From JBHHZI01 sp046757965 (GTDB lineage Bacteria; Acidobacteriota; Polarisedimenticolia; SMYD01), in assembly GCA_046757965.1 (NCBI GenBank), contig JBHHZI010000003.1, positions 1 through 64,000 of the forward strand: a stretch of DNA of 64,000 bases, in the 5' to 3' direction. Made by a program: the position numbers and the translations under genes. This document shows, piece after piece, positions 37,555-49,261 of this stretch (positions are counted from its first letter, which is position 1; every line of letters begins with the position of its first letter). Under the pieces are notes generated by a model. It saw only the letters and a program-made list of their open reading frames with translations. It did no database searches and was not told where the DNA came from.

Positions 37555-37558
<4 letters not shown>
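36404..37558 (-). CDS. thiO: Glycine oxidase ThiO-like FAD oxidoreductase
   Basis: A 384-residue DAO-family flavoenzyme. The N-terminal FAD site is VVVVGGGVIGCAIALRLA. PERGQIVELG and GAWGGLRPVGADRLPTLG match ThiO, which oxidises glycine to the imine for thiamin thiazole synthesis. The near-C-terminal ATGHHRNGILLAPVTA is the family's flavin-contact motif. Start GTG 37558 overlaps the acnA stop (GTGA); ATG 37546 is an alternative. No other thi genes are adjacent, so another D-amino-acid-type substrate is possible. Confidence 0.83.
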
Positions 37559-40245
<2,687 letters not shown>

Positions 40246-40436
40246 GTGACTCCCGCCGTCGCGCCGCCTCTCCCCTTCAGGCGTCGCAGATCATCCTGGT
40301 TGGCCAGTTCGACAGGTTCGAGAGCCGGGCGGACCGGCCCGGCAGCCACATTCTACCAGGGTTCTCCGCGACGGTGCCACGCGTCCCCGGGGCGGCGCAA
40401 GCAAGTTCCCCACGCTCCGGCGCTGGCGACAACCGC

Positions 40437-40465
40437 TTGACAGACGCGCACGCCGTCCGGATCAT
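40437..40465 (+). promoter_or_regulatory. Promoter of the cysteine desulfurase gene, apparently leaderless
   Basis: TTGACA (40437-40442) is a perfect -35; after exactly 17 nt comes GATCAT (40460-40465). The transcript start falls at about 40472, the first base of the GTG start, and no ribosome site is visible. The 226-bp acnA gap holds nothing else I can assign. Confidence 0.5.
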
Positions 40466-40471
40466 CTCGGC

Positions 40472-41641
40472 GTGACGCCGCACGCCATTTACCTTGATCA
40501 CCACGCGACGACGCCGGTGGACCCCAGGGTGGTGGACGCCATGCTGCCATTCTTCACCGTCTCGTTCGGCAACCCCGCATCCCGCACTCACGCCTTCGGA
40601 TGGGAAGCCGCCCAGGCCGTCGAGAACAGCCGCGCGCAGGTCGCCACACTCATCGGGGCTTCGCCGGAAGAGATCGTCTTCACCTCGGGCGCCACCGAGT
40701 CGAACAACCTGGCGATCTTCGGCGCGATCGAGGGATATGGAGTCCGGCAGATCGTGACCGCAAGGACCGAGCACCCGTCGGTGCTCGAACCGGTGCAGCA
40801 CATCTCCAGGGGTAGCGATTGTCGCGTGCGGTACCTGCCCCTCGATCGCCACGGCATCATCCCGGCAGAGAGCGTTTCGCCGGTTCCCGGCCGCGAGGCG
40901 GTCCTCGTATCGGTGATGCTTGCCAGCAACGAGATCGGTACGATCCAGGACCTGGCGGCTCTGGGGCGGATCCTGAAGCGCCCCGGGGTCATCATCCATA
41001 GCGATGCGGCACAGGCCGTGGGACACATTCCCGTGGATGTGAACGCTCTCGGGGTCGATCTGCTCTCGCTGTCGGCGCACAAGCTGCACGGGCCGAAGGG
41101 AGTCGGGGCGCTCTATGTCCGCGACCCCGGCGCGCTCCCCGGGCTTGCGCCGCGTGTCCGGGGAGGAGGTCAGGAGCGCGACATTCGCGCCGGCACCCTG
41201 AACGTCCCGGGAATCGTCGGCCTCGGAGCGGCATGCGCCATCTGCGCCGATGAGATGGCCACCGAGACCCGCCGTGTGGCCATGCTGCGCGATCGGCTGC
41301 AACAGCGCCTGATCACATCCATCGAGGGCGTCACGCTCAACGGTCATCCCGAGCGGCGGCTGCCGGGCAATCTCAATCTGTGCCTGAGTGGGGTCGATGG
41401 CGAGGCACTGATCGGGGATCTCGACAACGTCGCCCTCTCCACCGGTTCTGCCTGCTCATCCGCCGACGCCACACCGTCTCATGTACTTCTCGCCCTGGAC
41501 CAGTCGCCCGACCAGGCCCGATCGGCGGTCCGCTTCGGGCTGGGGCGCTTCACGACGGTTGACGAGATCGACACCGTCGCTGACCGCGTGGTGCGCAGCG
41601 TGGATCGACTCCGGAGGCTGTCACCCTTCGACCGGCCCTGA
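40472..41641 (+). CDS. Cysteine desulfurase, NifS/IscS family
   Basis: A 389-residue PLP enzyme that takes sulfur from cysteine to give alanine and a persulfide. It opens with YLDHHATTPVDPRV. The PLP-binding Lys lies in SLSAHKLHGPKG and the catalytic Cys in STGSACSSADATPSHVL, of the short-loop class used for Fe-S assembly. Some family members also release selenide from selenocysteine, which is worth noting beside the selenoprotein at 34.96 kb. GTG 40472 is probably the transcript start as well. Its 3' end overlaps the opposing MobA-like gene by 21 bp. Confidence 0.93.
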   Translation: MTPHAIYLDHHATTPVDPRVVDAMLPFFTVSFGNPASRTHAFGWEAAQAVENSRAQVATLIGASPEEIVFTSGATESNNLAIFGAIEGYGVRQIVTARTEHPSVLEPVQHISRGSDCRVRYLPLDRHGIIPAESVSPVPGREAVLVSVMLASNEIGTIQDLAALGRILKRPGVIIHSDAAQAVGHIPVDVNALGVDLLSLSAHKLHGPKGVGALYVRDPGALPGLAPRVRGGGQERDIRAGTLNVPGIVGLGAACAICADEMATETRRVAMLRDRLQQRLITSIEGVTLNGHPERRLPGNLNLCLSGVDGEALIGDLDNVALSTGSACSSADATPSHVLLALDQSPDQARSAVRFGLGRFTTVDEIDTVADRVVRSVDRLRRLSPFDRP

Positions 41642-42238
41642 CACCTCCCCCAGTGCCGTGTAATCGGCCGGCGTGTCGATGTCCTGGAGAATCCCCGGGC
41701 CGGCGGGCACCTCCACGACCCGGTCCGGATCCGCCCGCACCACCGCCCGGGCACCCACCCGTTCCGGGGCCGACCGGATCTCGCCGAAGAGACCGACACC
41801 GAACAGCACCGGATGCCCGCGCCGACCGGCATGCACCGGCACGACGATCTTCCGGGGCGACGACCTGTCCGCGAGCGCCGCCAGATCCGAGCGGCTCACG
41901 GCGGGATGATCCACCGGGCAGAGAAACACGCCGGAAATCCGTTCCGGAAGGGCGTCGAGCCCCAGAATGAACGACGACAGCATCCCACGCTCGGGGTGCG
42001 GATTGGTCACCACGTGAACCCCGGTCACGTCGGTCATCGCCTCGATGCGCTGCCGGTCGTGCCCGAGGACCACGGCCACCTCATCAGTTCCCGCGGCCCG
42101 CAGCAGGGCCAGCCAGCGGGCCAGGAACGATGTCCCCTGATACTCCAGGAGCGCCTTGGGCCGCCCCATGCGGGAGGACTCCCCCGCGGCGAGCACCACG
42201 GCACCGGGCCGGCCGATCCTGCTTGTCGTCACCGTCAC
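41621..42238 (-). CDS. MobA/MocA-like nucleotidyltransferase
   Basis: A 205-residue NTP transferase. VVLAAGESSRMGRPKALLEY is the nucleotide-binding loop, and LCPVDHPAVS is the metal-Asp motif of the MobA/MocA group. Relatives attach CMP or GMP to molybdopterin, or act on sugars or phospholipid precursors. No molybdenum genes are nearby, so the substrate is open. GTG 42238 is chosen because a -10 box lies seven bases upstream; ATG 42280 is in frame but has poorer support. Confidence 0.8.
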   Translation of the reverse strand: MTVTTSRIGRPGAVVLAAGESSRMGRPKALLEYQGTSFLARWLALLRAAGTDEVAVVLGHDRQRIEAMTDVTGVHVVTNPHPERGMLSSFILGLDALPERISGVFLCPVDHPAVSRSDLAALADRSSPRKIVVPVHAGRRGHPVLFGVGLFGEIRSAPERVGARAVVRADPDRVVEVPAGPGILQDIDTPADYTALGEVSGPVEG

Positions 42239-42252
42239 ATCGTGACTATACT
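42223..42252 (+). promoter_or_regulatory. Promoter of the histidine kinase operon
   Basis: TTGTCG (42223-42228), 18-nt spacer, TATACT (42247-42252). The start near 42259 leaves a leader of about 76 nt. It overlaps the opposing MobA-like gene's promoter, so the two may interfere. Confidence 0.42.
42245..42250 (-). promoter_or_regulatory. -10 box of the MobA-like gene
   Basis: TATAGT on the minus strand (five of six matches) predicts transcription starting at the GTG 42238 itself, another leaderless arrangement. The -35 is poor. Confidence 0.35.
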
Positions 42253-42334
42253 CCTCTTTTCCACGCGGTCGCCCTCCCATGTCCGCCGAATCCGGTCTCC
42301 TCAACTCGACACCGCACCGCGCGAGCCGCTGCCC

Positions 42335-44470
42335 ATGACGTCGAACAGGTCGCAGGTCGGAGCACAGGACGCCGAACTCGCCACTGTCCTCGACAGCCTG
42401 CGTGAAGCCGTCTTCACACTGGGAATCGACGGCCGGTTCCGCCGCGCCAGTGCGGCCGCCACCCGTCTGTTCGGCATCCCACGAGACGCATGGGAGGGCA
42501 TGCCTCTCACCGATCTGCCGATGGCTTCCGAGACGGCCCGTCAGCTCGACGACCTGCACGCGCGGGCCGTGGAGCAGGAGGACCTGGCCGAGAGCGAGCT
42601 GACGATGCGTCACCTCTCCGGTCGCCCGTTTCCCGCCGAGACCACCATGGTCCTCCGGCGTGACGCCGATGGCAGGGAATCCGGCCAGGTCCTGGTCGTA
42701 CGCGATATCAGTCACCGGAAGAACAACGAGGCGCAGGTGCTGCGGCGTACGCGTCAGCTCTCCATCCTGCACGAGGTGGGCAGTCTGGTGAACCGGCAAC
42801 TCGACCTGAACACCGTGCTGTCGTCGGCTCTCGAGCGCCTCCGGCAGCTGGTCCACTGCGACGTTGCCGCTTTCTTCATCAACGCCGCCGGTCAGGAAGG
42901 CGTGATGTTGAGATTGCAGGAAGGAAGTGGCGTGGCGCAGGAACTGCTCGAGCGGGAACGCCGTCGGGAGCGCTCCACCGGTCCCGAATGGCGTGCCGCC
43001 CACCGCCGGGAGGTGGTGCTGCACGAGAATGTGCAGGACAGCTCCACCGCAGCCACCGGACTTCTGGCGGATGCGCGAGTCCGGGCCGCGGCGTACCTTC
43101 CGATCGAGACGCGAGGCCGACTCTTCGGCATCCTCGCGCTCGGCCGCCAGGACAATGCTCCGTTCTCGAGCGAGGATCTCGACCTGTTCCTGCCGCTGGG
43201 GCAGCTTCTGGCGACCGCCGTCGAGAACGCGCAGCTCGTTGACGGGCTGCGCCGACTCAACGAACAGCTCGTGGCGCTGCACGAGCTGTCCGCGCGCCTG
43301 GCCAGCAACGTCTCCGAGGCCCACGCGGAGCGAGAGACACTGTCGTCCCTGGCGCACAGCCTCGGCGGGCGCGCCGTCTTGCTCTTCATGCCCGATGCCT
43401 CCGGCCAACACCTGCGCCTCCGCTCCTCCGTCGGGCTGCCTGCGTCGCTGCGCCAGGATCTCTCGGTCTCGCTGGAGATTCCGCTGGACGACGACCCGGA
43501 CGACCCGGCCGCCCGCGCGTTCCTGTCTCACCAGATGGTGGAGCACACGGGGTTCGGCAGCCCGCCCGGTGTTGAGGGCTGGAAATACCTGACCGACGTG
43601 ATTCCGCTCAAGTCCCTGGTGGCCGCTCCGGTGCGCCACCGCGACGAGGCCCTCGGCGCGGTCTGCGTGGGGTTCACTGTCTATCGTGCCCTTGATGACG
43701 ATGAGCGCCGGCTGGTTCACATGGCCCTGCGGAGTGCCGGAGCGTTCATCTCCAACGCCCGCCTGTTCAGCGATCTCGAGAAACACCGCCACAGCCTGGC
43801 GCATCTGTCGTCACAGATCCTCACGGCCCAGGAGGAAGAACGGCGACATCTCAGCCGCGAGCTCCACGACGGCATCGGACAATCGCTGTCAGCGCTGAAG
43901 CTCGGAATCGAGATGATGGCGCGGGACAAGAACTCCCTGTCCGACTCCATACGCGAGGATCTGCAGCGCACCCTCGGCATCGCCTCGGATACCATCGCCG
44001 AACTCAGACGGATCTCTCACGACCTGCGACCGTCGATCCTCGACGACCTCGGGCTCATTCCGACGTTGCGCTGGTTTGCCCGACGATTCACGGAGCAGAC
44101 CGGCGCCGAGGTCAGTGTCGAGGTGCGCGGAGACGGGCGGGGTATCGCCCCCCGCCAGGACGTGAATCTGTACCGGATCGTCCAGGAGGGGTTGAACAAC
44201 GCCGTGACACACGGCAAGGCCCGCCGCATCCGGGTGGCCATCGATATCGACACGTCCATGCTGAAGATGGTCATCACCGACGACGGCTGTGGGTTCGACG
44301 CGTCGGCCGTGCCGTCCGCGGAATCGCCGGGGCTCGGGTTGGCCAGCATCAAGGAACGAATTAACCTGATGGGGGGTCGCTTCCGCACCAAGACCAGACC
44401 AGGTGCCGGAACGAGTCTGATCATCGAGGTACCTTCAACGGACACCACCCCAACGCGGCCCGGCTCCTGA
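42335..44470 (+). CDS. Soluble PAS/GAF histidine kinase, NarX/DegS class
   Basis: A 711-residue sensor kinase without membrane segments. A PAS domain covers about residues 8-125. Two GAF-like domains lie near 145-300 and 320-485. A HisKA_3 dimerisation domain carries the phosphorylated His in SRELHDGIGQSLSALK, and an HATPase_c domain has EGLNNAVTHGKA and DDGCGFDASA. It presumably senses a cytoplasmic ligand or redox state through PAS/GAF and signals to the NarL-type regulator 19 nt downstream. Confidence 0.92.
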   Translation: MTSNRSQVGAQDAELATVLDSLREAVFTLGIDGRFRRASAAATRLFGIPRDAWEGMPLTDLPMASETARQLDDLHARAVEQEDLAESELTMRHLSGRPFPAETTMVLRRDADGRESGQVLVVRDISHRKNNEAQVLRRTRQLSILHEVGSLVNRQLDLNTVLSSALERLRQLVHCDVAAFFINAAGQEGVMLRLQEGSGVAQELLERERRRERSTGPEWRAAHRREVVLHENVQDSSTAATGLLADARVRAAAYLPIETRGRLFGILALGRQDNAPFSSEDLDLFLPLGQLLATAVENAQLVDGLRRLNEQLVALHELSARLASNVSEAHAERETLSSLAHSLGGRAVLLFMPDASGQHLRLRSSVGLPASLRQDLSVSLEIPLDDDPDDPAARAFLSHQMVEHTGFGSPPGVEGWKYLTDVIPLKSLVAAPVRHRDEALGAVCVGFTVYRALDDDERRLVHMALRSAGAFISNARLFSDLEKHRHSLAHLSSQILTAQEEERRHLSRELHDGIGQSLSALKLGIEMMARDKNSLSDSIREDLQRTLGIASDTIAELRRISHDLRPSILDDLGLIPTLRWFARRFTEQTGAEVSVEVRGDGRGIAPRQDVNLYRIVQEGLNNAVTHGKARRIRVAIDIDTSMLKMVITDDGCGFDASAVPSAESPGLGLASIKERINLMGGRFRTKTRPGAGTSLIIEVPSTDTTPTRPGS

Positions 44471-44488
44471 CGACACGAGGAGGTCGAA

Positions 44489-45166
44489 GTGACCGAGGAC
44501 GATACCCAGAACGAATCGCCCATCCGGGTCTTCATCGCCGACGACCACACGCTGTTTCGCCAGGGAGTTCGCCGGCTCCTGGAGGACACGGAGATCGCGG
44601 AGGTCATCGGCGAGGCCGCTGACGGCGCCGATGCTGTCCGGAAGGTGGTCGAGTGCTCACCGGACGTCGTGCTGATGGATATCTCGATGCCACACCTCAA
44701 CGGCATCGAGGCCACCCGACAGATCCTGAAGAAGACTCCGGAGCAGCGCATTCTCATCCTGACGATGCACGACAACGAGAAATACATCGGCCAGATCCTG
44801 CGCGCGGGAGCCGCAGGATACCTGCTCAAGGATACGCCGAGCAACGATTTTCTCTCCGCTATCAAGGCAGTGCATCGCGGCGACTCCTACCTGTCGCCGT
44901 CGGTGTCGCGCAAGATCCTCGACGGTCTCTTCCAGGATCGAGAATCGCGTGGAAGGCGCACCGGAGTCGATCTACTCACACCGAGAGAACGAGAAATCCT
45001 CACACTGCTGGCCGAGGGCAAGTCGAACCGAGAGATTGCGGAATTGTTGTTCATCAGTCCGAAGACAGTGGACGTGCACCGGACGAACATCATGAAGAAG
45101 CTCGATATCCACAGCATCGTCCAGCTCGTCAAGTACGCCATACACCAGGGCCTCGTCGAGATCTGA
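44489..45166 (+). CDS. NarL/LuxR-type response regulator
   Basis: A 225-residue DNA-binding regulator. The receiver has the acidic pair in FIADDHTLF, phospho-Asp in VVLMDISMPHLNGIEA and Lys in GYLLKDTP. The C-terminal LuxR helix-turn-helix is LTPREREILTLLAEGKSNREI. GTG 44489 follows GGAGG by about seven bases. It is cotranscribed with the histidine kinase and is its obvious partner. Confidence 0.94.
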   Translation: MTEDDTQNESPIRVFIADDHTLFRQGVRRLLEDTEIAEVIGEAADGADAVRKVVECSPDVVLMDISMPHLNGIEATRQILKKTPEQRILILTMHDNEKYIGQILRAGAAGYLLKDTPSNDFLSAIKAVHRGDSYLSPSVSRKILDGLFQDRESRGRRTGVDLLTPREREILTLLAEGKSNREIAELLFISPKTVDVHRTNIMKKLDIHSIVQLVKYAIHQGLVEI

Positions 45167-45295
45167 CCGCCGTCCCGGGTCGTGCCGGCCCGACCCCCGC
45201 TACTCCCCTCGCCATGCCCCTGCCATGTTCCTGTATGTCCGCCTAAGGGACTCACCCGATTTACATGGCCTTCCACGAATCCTTATTGTTTGTAC

Positions 45296-45964
45296 GTGAG
45301 TTCCGCTGAGGCATCGTCGACCTCCGGGGACGGCCCCACTCGCGTCCTGCTTGTCGATGACCACACGCTGTTCCGGGAGGGCGTCGCCCGCCTGCTGGCG
45401 GAGGACGGTGCCATCACGGTGGTCGGAGAGGCCGCCACCTCCGAGGCCGCGATCGAGTCCTGTCGGGACCTCGAACCGGATCTCGTCGTGATGGATCTGA
45501 TGATGCCCGGCACGGGTGGGATCGAGGTCACCCGGACACTCCGCAAGGCGCATCCAGATCTCAGGATCCTGGTGCTCTCCCTCCATCGGGATCGTGCGTA
45601 CGTGGCCCGATCCCGGCAGGCCGGCGCCAACGGATACCTGCCAAAGGACATCGATCTCGACACATTGCTGCATGCCCTGAGGCAGGTGGCGGACGGAGAG
45701 GATGTTTTCCCCGAGGACTCACAAGATGCGGAGGAGGTGGCCGGACGGACCGGAAAGCGCCCACGAACCCACCTGACGCCCCGGGAGACCGAGGTCCTCA
45801 GCCTCGTTGCGGAGGGTCTGTCCACGCGCCAGGTGGCCGACCGGCTGGGCATCAGCCCCAGGACGGTCGAGGCCCACCGGCGTGTCATCACCCAGAAGGT
45901 CGGCGAGAAGAAACTGGCGAATCTCGTCCGCTACGCCATCCGCCAGGGGCTCGTATCCCCCTGA
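45296..45964 (+). CDS. Second NarL/LuxR-type response regulator
   Basis: A 222-residue paralogue of the preceding regulator. The receiver reads VLLVDDHTLFREGVARLL, with phospho-Asp in VVMDLMMPGTGG and Lys in GYLPKDID; the HTH is LTPRETEVLSLVAEGLSTRQV. I start it at GTG 45296, since the open frame upstream (to 45182) is Pro/Cys-rich and unlike receivers. The 129-bp gap before it has a weak hairpin (GGGTCG..CGACCC, about 45176-45195), so it may have its own promoter. It could be a second output of the same kinase. Confidence 0.9.
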   Translation: MSSAEASSTSGDGPTRVLLVDDHTLFREGVARLLAEDGAITVVGEAATSEAAIESCRDLEPDLVVMDLMMPGTGGIEVTRTLRKAHPDLRILVLSLHRDRAYVARSRQAGANGYLPKDIDLDTLLHALRQVADGEDVFPEDSQDAEEVAGRTGKRPRTHLTPRETEVLSLVAEGLSTRQVADRLGISPRTVEAHRRVITQKVGEKKLANLVRYAIRQGLVSP

Positions 45965-45977
45965 CGCGCCCCCTGTT

Positions 45978-46006
45978 TTGACGCACCCGGGGTGACGTGC
46001 TAAGTT
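45978..46006 (+). promoter_or_regulatory. Promoter of rpsU
   Basis: TTGACG (45978-45983), 17-nt spacer, TAAGTT (46001-46006) with TGC just before it as an extended -10. The leader would be about 70 nt. Confidence 0.42.
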
Positions 46007-46080
46007 TCCCCTTTGCCTCCGGCCTGTCCGGGATTCACCCTGCATGAGCAGGAACCATCGTCGCGAGGAACCGTTTTGTC

Positions 46081-46284
46081 ATGCCTGAAAACGTCGAGGT
46101 CAGGGTCAAGGACGACCTGGAGAAGGCGCTGAGGAAGTTCCGGCGCAAGTTCGAGGCCGCCGGCATCCTGCGGGATATCAAGCAGCACATGGCGTTCGAG
46201 AAGCCGAGTGAGCGACGTCGGCGCAAGCAGCGCATGGCCATCCGCCGGCTTCGCAAGCAACTCGCCCGTCAGGAAGAGGAGTAA
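46081..46284 (+). CDS. rpsU: 30S ribosomal protein S21
   Basis: A 67-residue, strongly basic protein beginning MPENVEVRVKDDLEKALRKF and containing FEKPSERRRRKQRMA, typical of S21, which assists recognition of mRNA by the small subunit near the anti-Shine-Dalgarno region. It is a single gene convergent with trmB, only 13 bp away. Confidence 0.95.
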   Translation: MPENVEVRVKDDLEKALRKFRRKFEAAGILRDIKQHMAFEKPSERRRRKQRMAIRRLRKQLARQEEE

Positions 46285-46297
46285 GCGCTCCGACACC

Positions 46298-46957
46298 TCA
46301 ACGCGTGTGTCGGGGTCGCCGCTCCCAGGTCGCCTGATGGATCGTCCGACCGGCCGCCCTGTACTTGACCTCGTAGTTCGTGTGCCCGCTCTCGCCTGCC
46401 GGGAGACGCCCCTCCAGCGCGAAGCCGGCGCGACGCTGGAAACAGCGGTGGCTCGAGACCAGTGAATCAATCCTCTCGAAGTACTCGGTGAAGTCGGTGG
46501 CCACGTTGAGGACCCCGCCGTCCGCCAGGACCCGTGCAATGCCCTCGACGAACGAGGGATGGAACAGCCGGCGTTTCCTGTGGCGCTTCTTCGGCCACGG
46601 GTCCGGAAACAGGACGTGCACCGCCTGCAGGGAGCCCGACGCCAGACGAGCCTGCACGATCTCGTCGGCATCCGCTCTCACGAGACGCAGGTTCGGCAGA
46701 GCGCGCCGCCGGGCCCGCTCCCGCGCGATGTTCAGGTAGCGACGGGCCCGCTCGACTGCCAGAAAATTCCGCCCGGGGTACTTCTCGGCACAGTGGATGA
46801 TGAAACGGCCCTTACCGCAGCCGATCTCCATCTCCAGCGGCAGCACCCGGGGAAAGATCCCTGACACGTCGCCGTCCACGGCAACGCCATCCAGATACAC
46901 ACCGACGTGCCACCTGGCGGACGGCGAGCACGGTCGGGGATCAACGCATGGAGCCAT
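46298..46957 (-). CDS. trmB: tRNA (guanine-N7)-methyltransferase
   Basis: A 219-residue SAM-dependent enzyme forming m7G46 in the tRNA variable loop. The SAM site is EIGCGKGRFI, and FPDPWPKKRHRKRRL is the tRNA/active-site motif of TrmB. The C-terminal NYEVKYR matches the family. It is the last gene of the phoH-ybeY-corC-era-trmB block, 22 nt after the era stop. Confidence 0.94.
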   Translation of the reverse strand: MAPCVDPRPCSPSARWHVGVYLDGVAVDGDVSGIFPRVLPLEMEIGCGKGRFIIHCAEKYPGRNFLAVERARRYLNIARERARRRALPNLRLVRADADEIVQARLASGSLQAVHVLFPDPWPKKRHRKRRLFHPSFVEGIARVLADGGVLNVATDFTEYFERIDSLVSSHRCFQRRAGFALEGRLPAGESGHTNYEVKYRAAGRTIHQATWERRPRHTR

Positions 46958-46979
46958 GCACGGGATGGTATCGCACCAT

Positions 46980-47954
46980 CTACATGTGCGACTTGCCGGA
47001 AGCCTCGTCTACTCCGAGCTGGTCGAGGACCCGCCGATCCATCCGCCAGCGGGGAGCCACCTTCACCCAGACGTTCAACATGACCGGAACGTGCAGGAGA
47101 GCCTGCATCTGCAGACGGGCGGCGGAGGCAATCTCCTTCATCATGGCTCCCGACCGCCCGATCAGAATGGCCTTCTGTGACTCCTTTTCGACCAGCACGA
47201 GAGTGTCCAGCTCCACGCGGCCGGCGGCGGTCTCGTGGAATCGTTCCACCAGAACCGCGGTCGAATGAGGGAGCTCATCGCGCGTGTGAATGATGACCTG
47301 TTCGCGCAGCAATTCGGCCACCAGGAAGCGCTCGGGCGCATCCGTGAGTTCGTCCCGGGGGAAGAGAGGGGCTCGAACCGGCAGGATCCTCCGGATGCGA
47401 TCCTCGAGACGGTCGATGTTCTCTCCCGTCTGCGCCGAGACGGGAATCACCTCGGCGAACTCATTGTCGTGGGTCACACGCGCGATGAGCGGCAGCAGTG
47501 ACGGCCTGGACATCCGGTCGATCTTGTTGATGACCAGGAACACCGGCTCGCAGCGGCGGGCGGCAAGATCCATGACATAACGATCACCGGGCCCGAGCCC
47601 GGCAGGTCCATCGATGATCACGAGAAGGATGTCCATCCCCTCGAGGCCGGCCAGCGCGGCCGCGACCATGCGGCGGTTCATGGCAAATCGAGGACGGTGA
47701 ATCCCGGGCGTATCCATGAAGATCACCTGGGCATCCGGGTAGGAGCGGATGCCCTGCACACGATTGCGCGTGGTCTGGGCCACATCGGTGACGATGGCCA
47801 CTTTCCGGCCCACCATCCGGTTCAAGAGCGTTGATTTCCCCACGTTCGACCGGCCGAAGAGCGTCACGAAGCCGCAGCGGTGGGCGGGGCACGGCGGCGA
47901 CTCATCCGCGGCGGCACCGTCCACATGGTGCGCCGGCTCCGGACCCCGGCTCAC
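46980..47954 (-). CDS. era: GTPase Era
   Basis: A 324-residue essential GTPase that checks 16S rRNA 3'-end maturation and small-subunit assembly. G1 GRSNVGKST, G3 DTPG, G4 NKID and G5 SAQTG are present. The C-terminal KH domain has ILIGRSGAMMKEIASAAR. I start at GTG 47954, which overlaps the corC stop as GTGA; it adds about 37 residues before the GTPase core, a somewhat long extension. ATG 47990 is a less likely start inside corC. Confidence 0.94.
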   Translation of the reverse strand: MSRGPEPAHHVDGAAADESPPCPAHRCGFVTLFGRSNVGKSTLLNRMVGRKVAIVTDVAQTTRNRVQGIRSYPDAQVIFMDTPGIHRPRFAMNRRMVAAALAGLEGMDILLVIIDGPAGLGPGDRYVMDLAARRCEPVFLVINKIDRMSRPSLLPLIARVTHDNEFAEVIPVSAQTGENIDRLEDRIRRILPVRAPLFPRDELTDAPERFLVAELLREQVIIHTRDELPHSTAVLVERFHETAAGRVELDTLVLVEKESQKAILIGRSGAMMKEIASAARLQMQALLHVPVMLNVWVKVAPRWRMDRRVLDQLGVDEASGKSHM

Positions 47955-49261
47955 CGCCGATCTCCTGATCCCACCCTGGGCGGCTGGCATTGCCGGATCC
48001 GGACCCGGCGCACACGCCGCTCGTCGGCGTCCAGGATCTGAACGACCGCGCCTTCATACTCGATCTGCTCTCCCTTGCGGGGCAGGCGACCAAGAAGAGA
48101 CGTCACCAGTCCACCCACCGTGTCCACATCCTCGGCGGAGACATGAACGCCGGCGAGCCGCGCCATCTCGTCCACGTCGGCCAGCCCGGACACTAGCCAC
48201 ACGCCTTCCTTTTCCTCGACGATGTCCCGCTCTCCGTCATCATGCTCATCGTCGATCTCGCCGACGATCTCCTCCACCATGTCCTCGATGGTGACCAGGC
48301 CGGCCGTTCCGCCATACTCGTCGATGACAATCGCAAACGCCGTTCGCGCCTTCTGCATCTCCCGGAGCAGATCCTTCACCTGCTTGGTCTCCGGAACGAA
48401 CATCACGGGACGGACGTACGACTCGATGGACGTGGAACCGGCCTCCGCCCAGACCGGGAGCAGATCCTTGAGGCTGACGACGCCCTCGATCTGATCGATC
48501 GATGCGCCGAGAACCGGTAGGCGGGAATGATTCGACTCCACGAACTTGCGGCGCACCTCTTCCAGCGGCGCGGAGCGGTCAACCACGACCATCTCCATGC
48601 GGGGGCACATGACCTCCCGGACGATGGTGTCGCCAAAATCCACCACGTTACGCACGAGATCCCCCTCTCCCTCCTCGAGGATGCCCTCCTCCTCGCCCAT
48701 CGAGACGAAGGCGTGGACCTCCTGCTGGATATCGTCATCGGTTCGTGGTGCTCCCTCCGCGTGGAATCGACCGGCGATCCGGCGGGTGACCCCGTCGATG
48801 AGCAGCACGACCGGGAGCAGCGCCGTCGCGACCACGCCGGCAACCGGGGCTGAGATCGCCACCGCACGATGAGGGACCAGAGCCACGATCAGGCGGGCGA
48901 GGATCGTCCTCAGGACGATGACGAGCACCGCCCCCGAGGCGAGAAAGGCCACCATGACCCGCCAGCCCACCGCCAGGCCCGGCCAGAGGCGTTGCACGAG
49001 GTCCGCCGTGAGCAGGGCGGTGAGAATGAGAATGGAGTGGAAGGCGATCTGGACGCCGAGCTGGATCGCCTCACGCCCGCCGGGCCGTCCCCAGCGCCTC
49101 AGGAATGGTCCGGGCAGGCCCGCATCCTCGAAGACGCTGGCAATCCGGATCCGGGACAGATCGTTGTGGGCAGCGCGAAACATCGCCAGCAGGAAGTACA
49201 GGGCCGCCAGACCTCCGACGGCCAGCCCTTCCCAGGTCGCGGACGACAGGACGCCACTCAT
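47951..49261 (-). CDS. HlyC/CorC-family CBS-domain membrane protein
   Basis: A 436-residue protein with an N-terminal CNNM/DUF21-like membrane domain (four hydrophobic segments to about residue 160). A pair of CBS domains follows (REVMCPRMEMVVV; VIDEYGGTAGLVTIEDMVEEIVG) and then a C-terminal CorC_HlyC domain. Relatives affect Mg2+/Co2+ transport. ATG 49261 overlaps the ybeY stop (ATGA), preferred to ATG 49270. The order ybeY-corC-era is widely conserved. Confidence 0.9.
   Translation of the reverse strand: MSGVLSSATWEGLAVGGLAALYFLLAMFRAAHNDLSRIRIASVFEDAGLPGPFLRRWGRPGGREAIQLGVQIAFHSILILTALLTADLVQRLWPGLAVGWRVMVAFLASGAVLVIVLRTILARLIVALVPHRAVAISAPVAGVVATALLPVVLLIDGVTRRIAGRFHAEGAPRTDDDIQQEVHAFVSMGEEEGILEEGEGDLVRNVVDFGDTIVREVMCPRMEMVVVDRSAPLEEVRRKFVESNHSRLPVLGASIDQIEGVVSLKDLLPVWAEAGSTSIESYVRPVMFVPETKQVKDLLREMQKARTAFAIVIDEYGGTAGLVTIEDMVEEIVGEIDDEHDDGERDIVEEKEGVWLVSGLADVDEMARLAGVHVSAEDVDTVGGLVTSLLGRLPRKGEQIEYEGAVVQILDADERRVRRVRIRQCQPPRVGSGDRR

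Noticed and set aside
41621..43804. 727-residue minus-strand frame spanning the histidine kinase
   Set aside because: Only its last ~205 residues (MobA-like) are real; the rest is antisense to the kinase.
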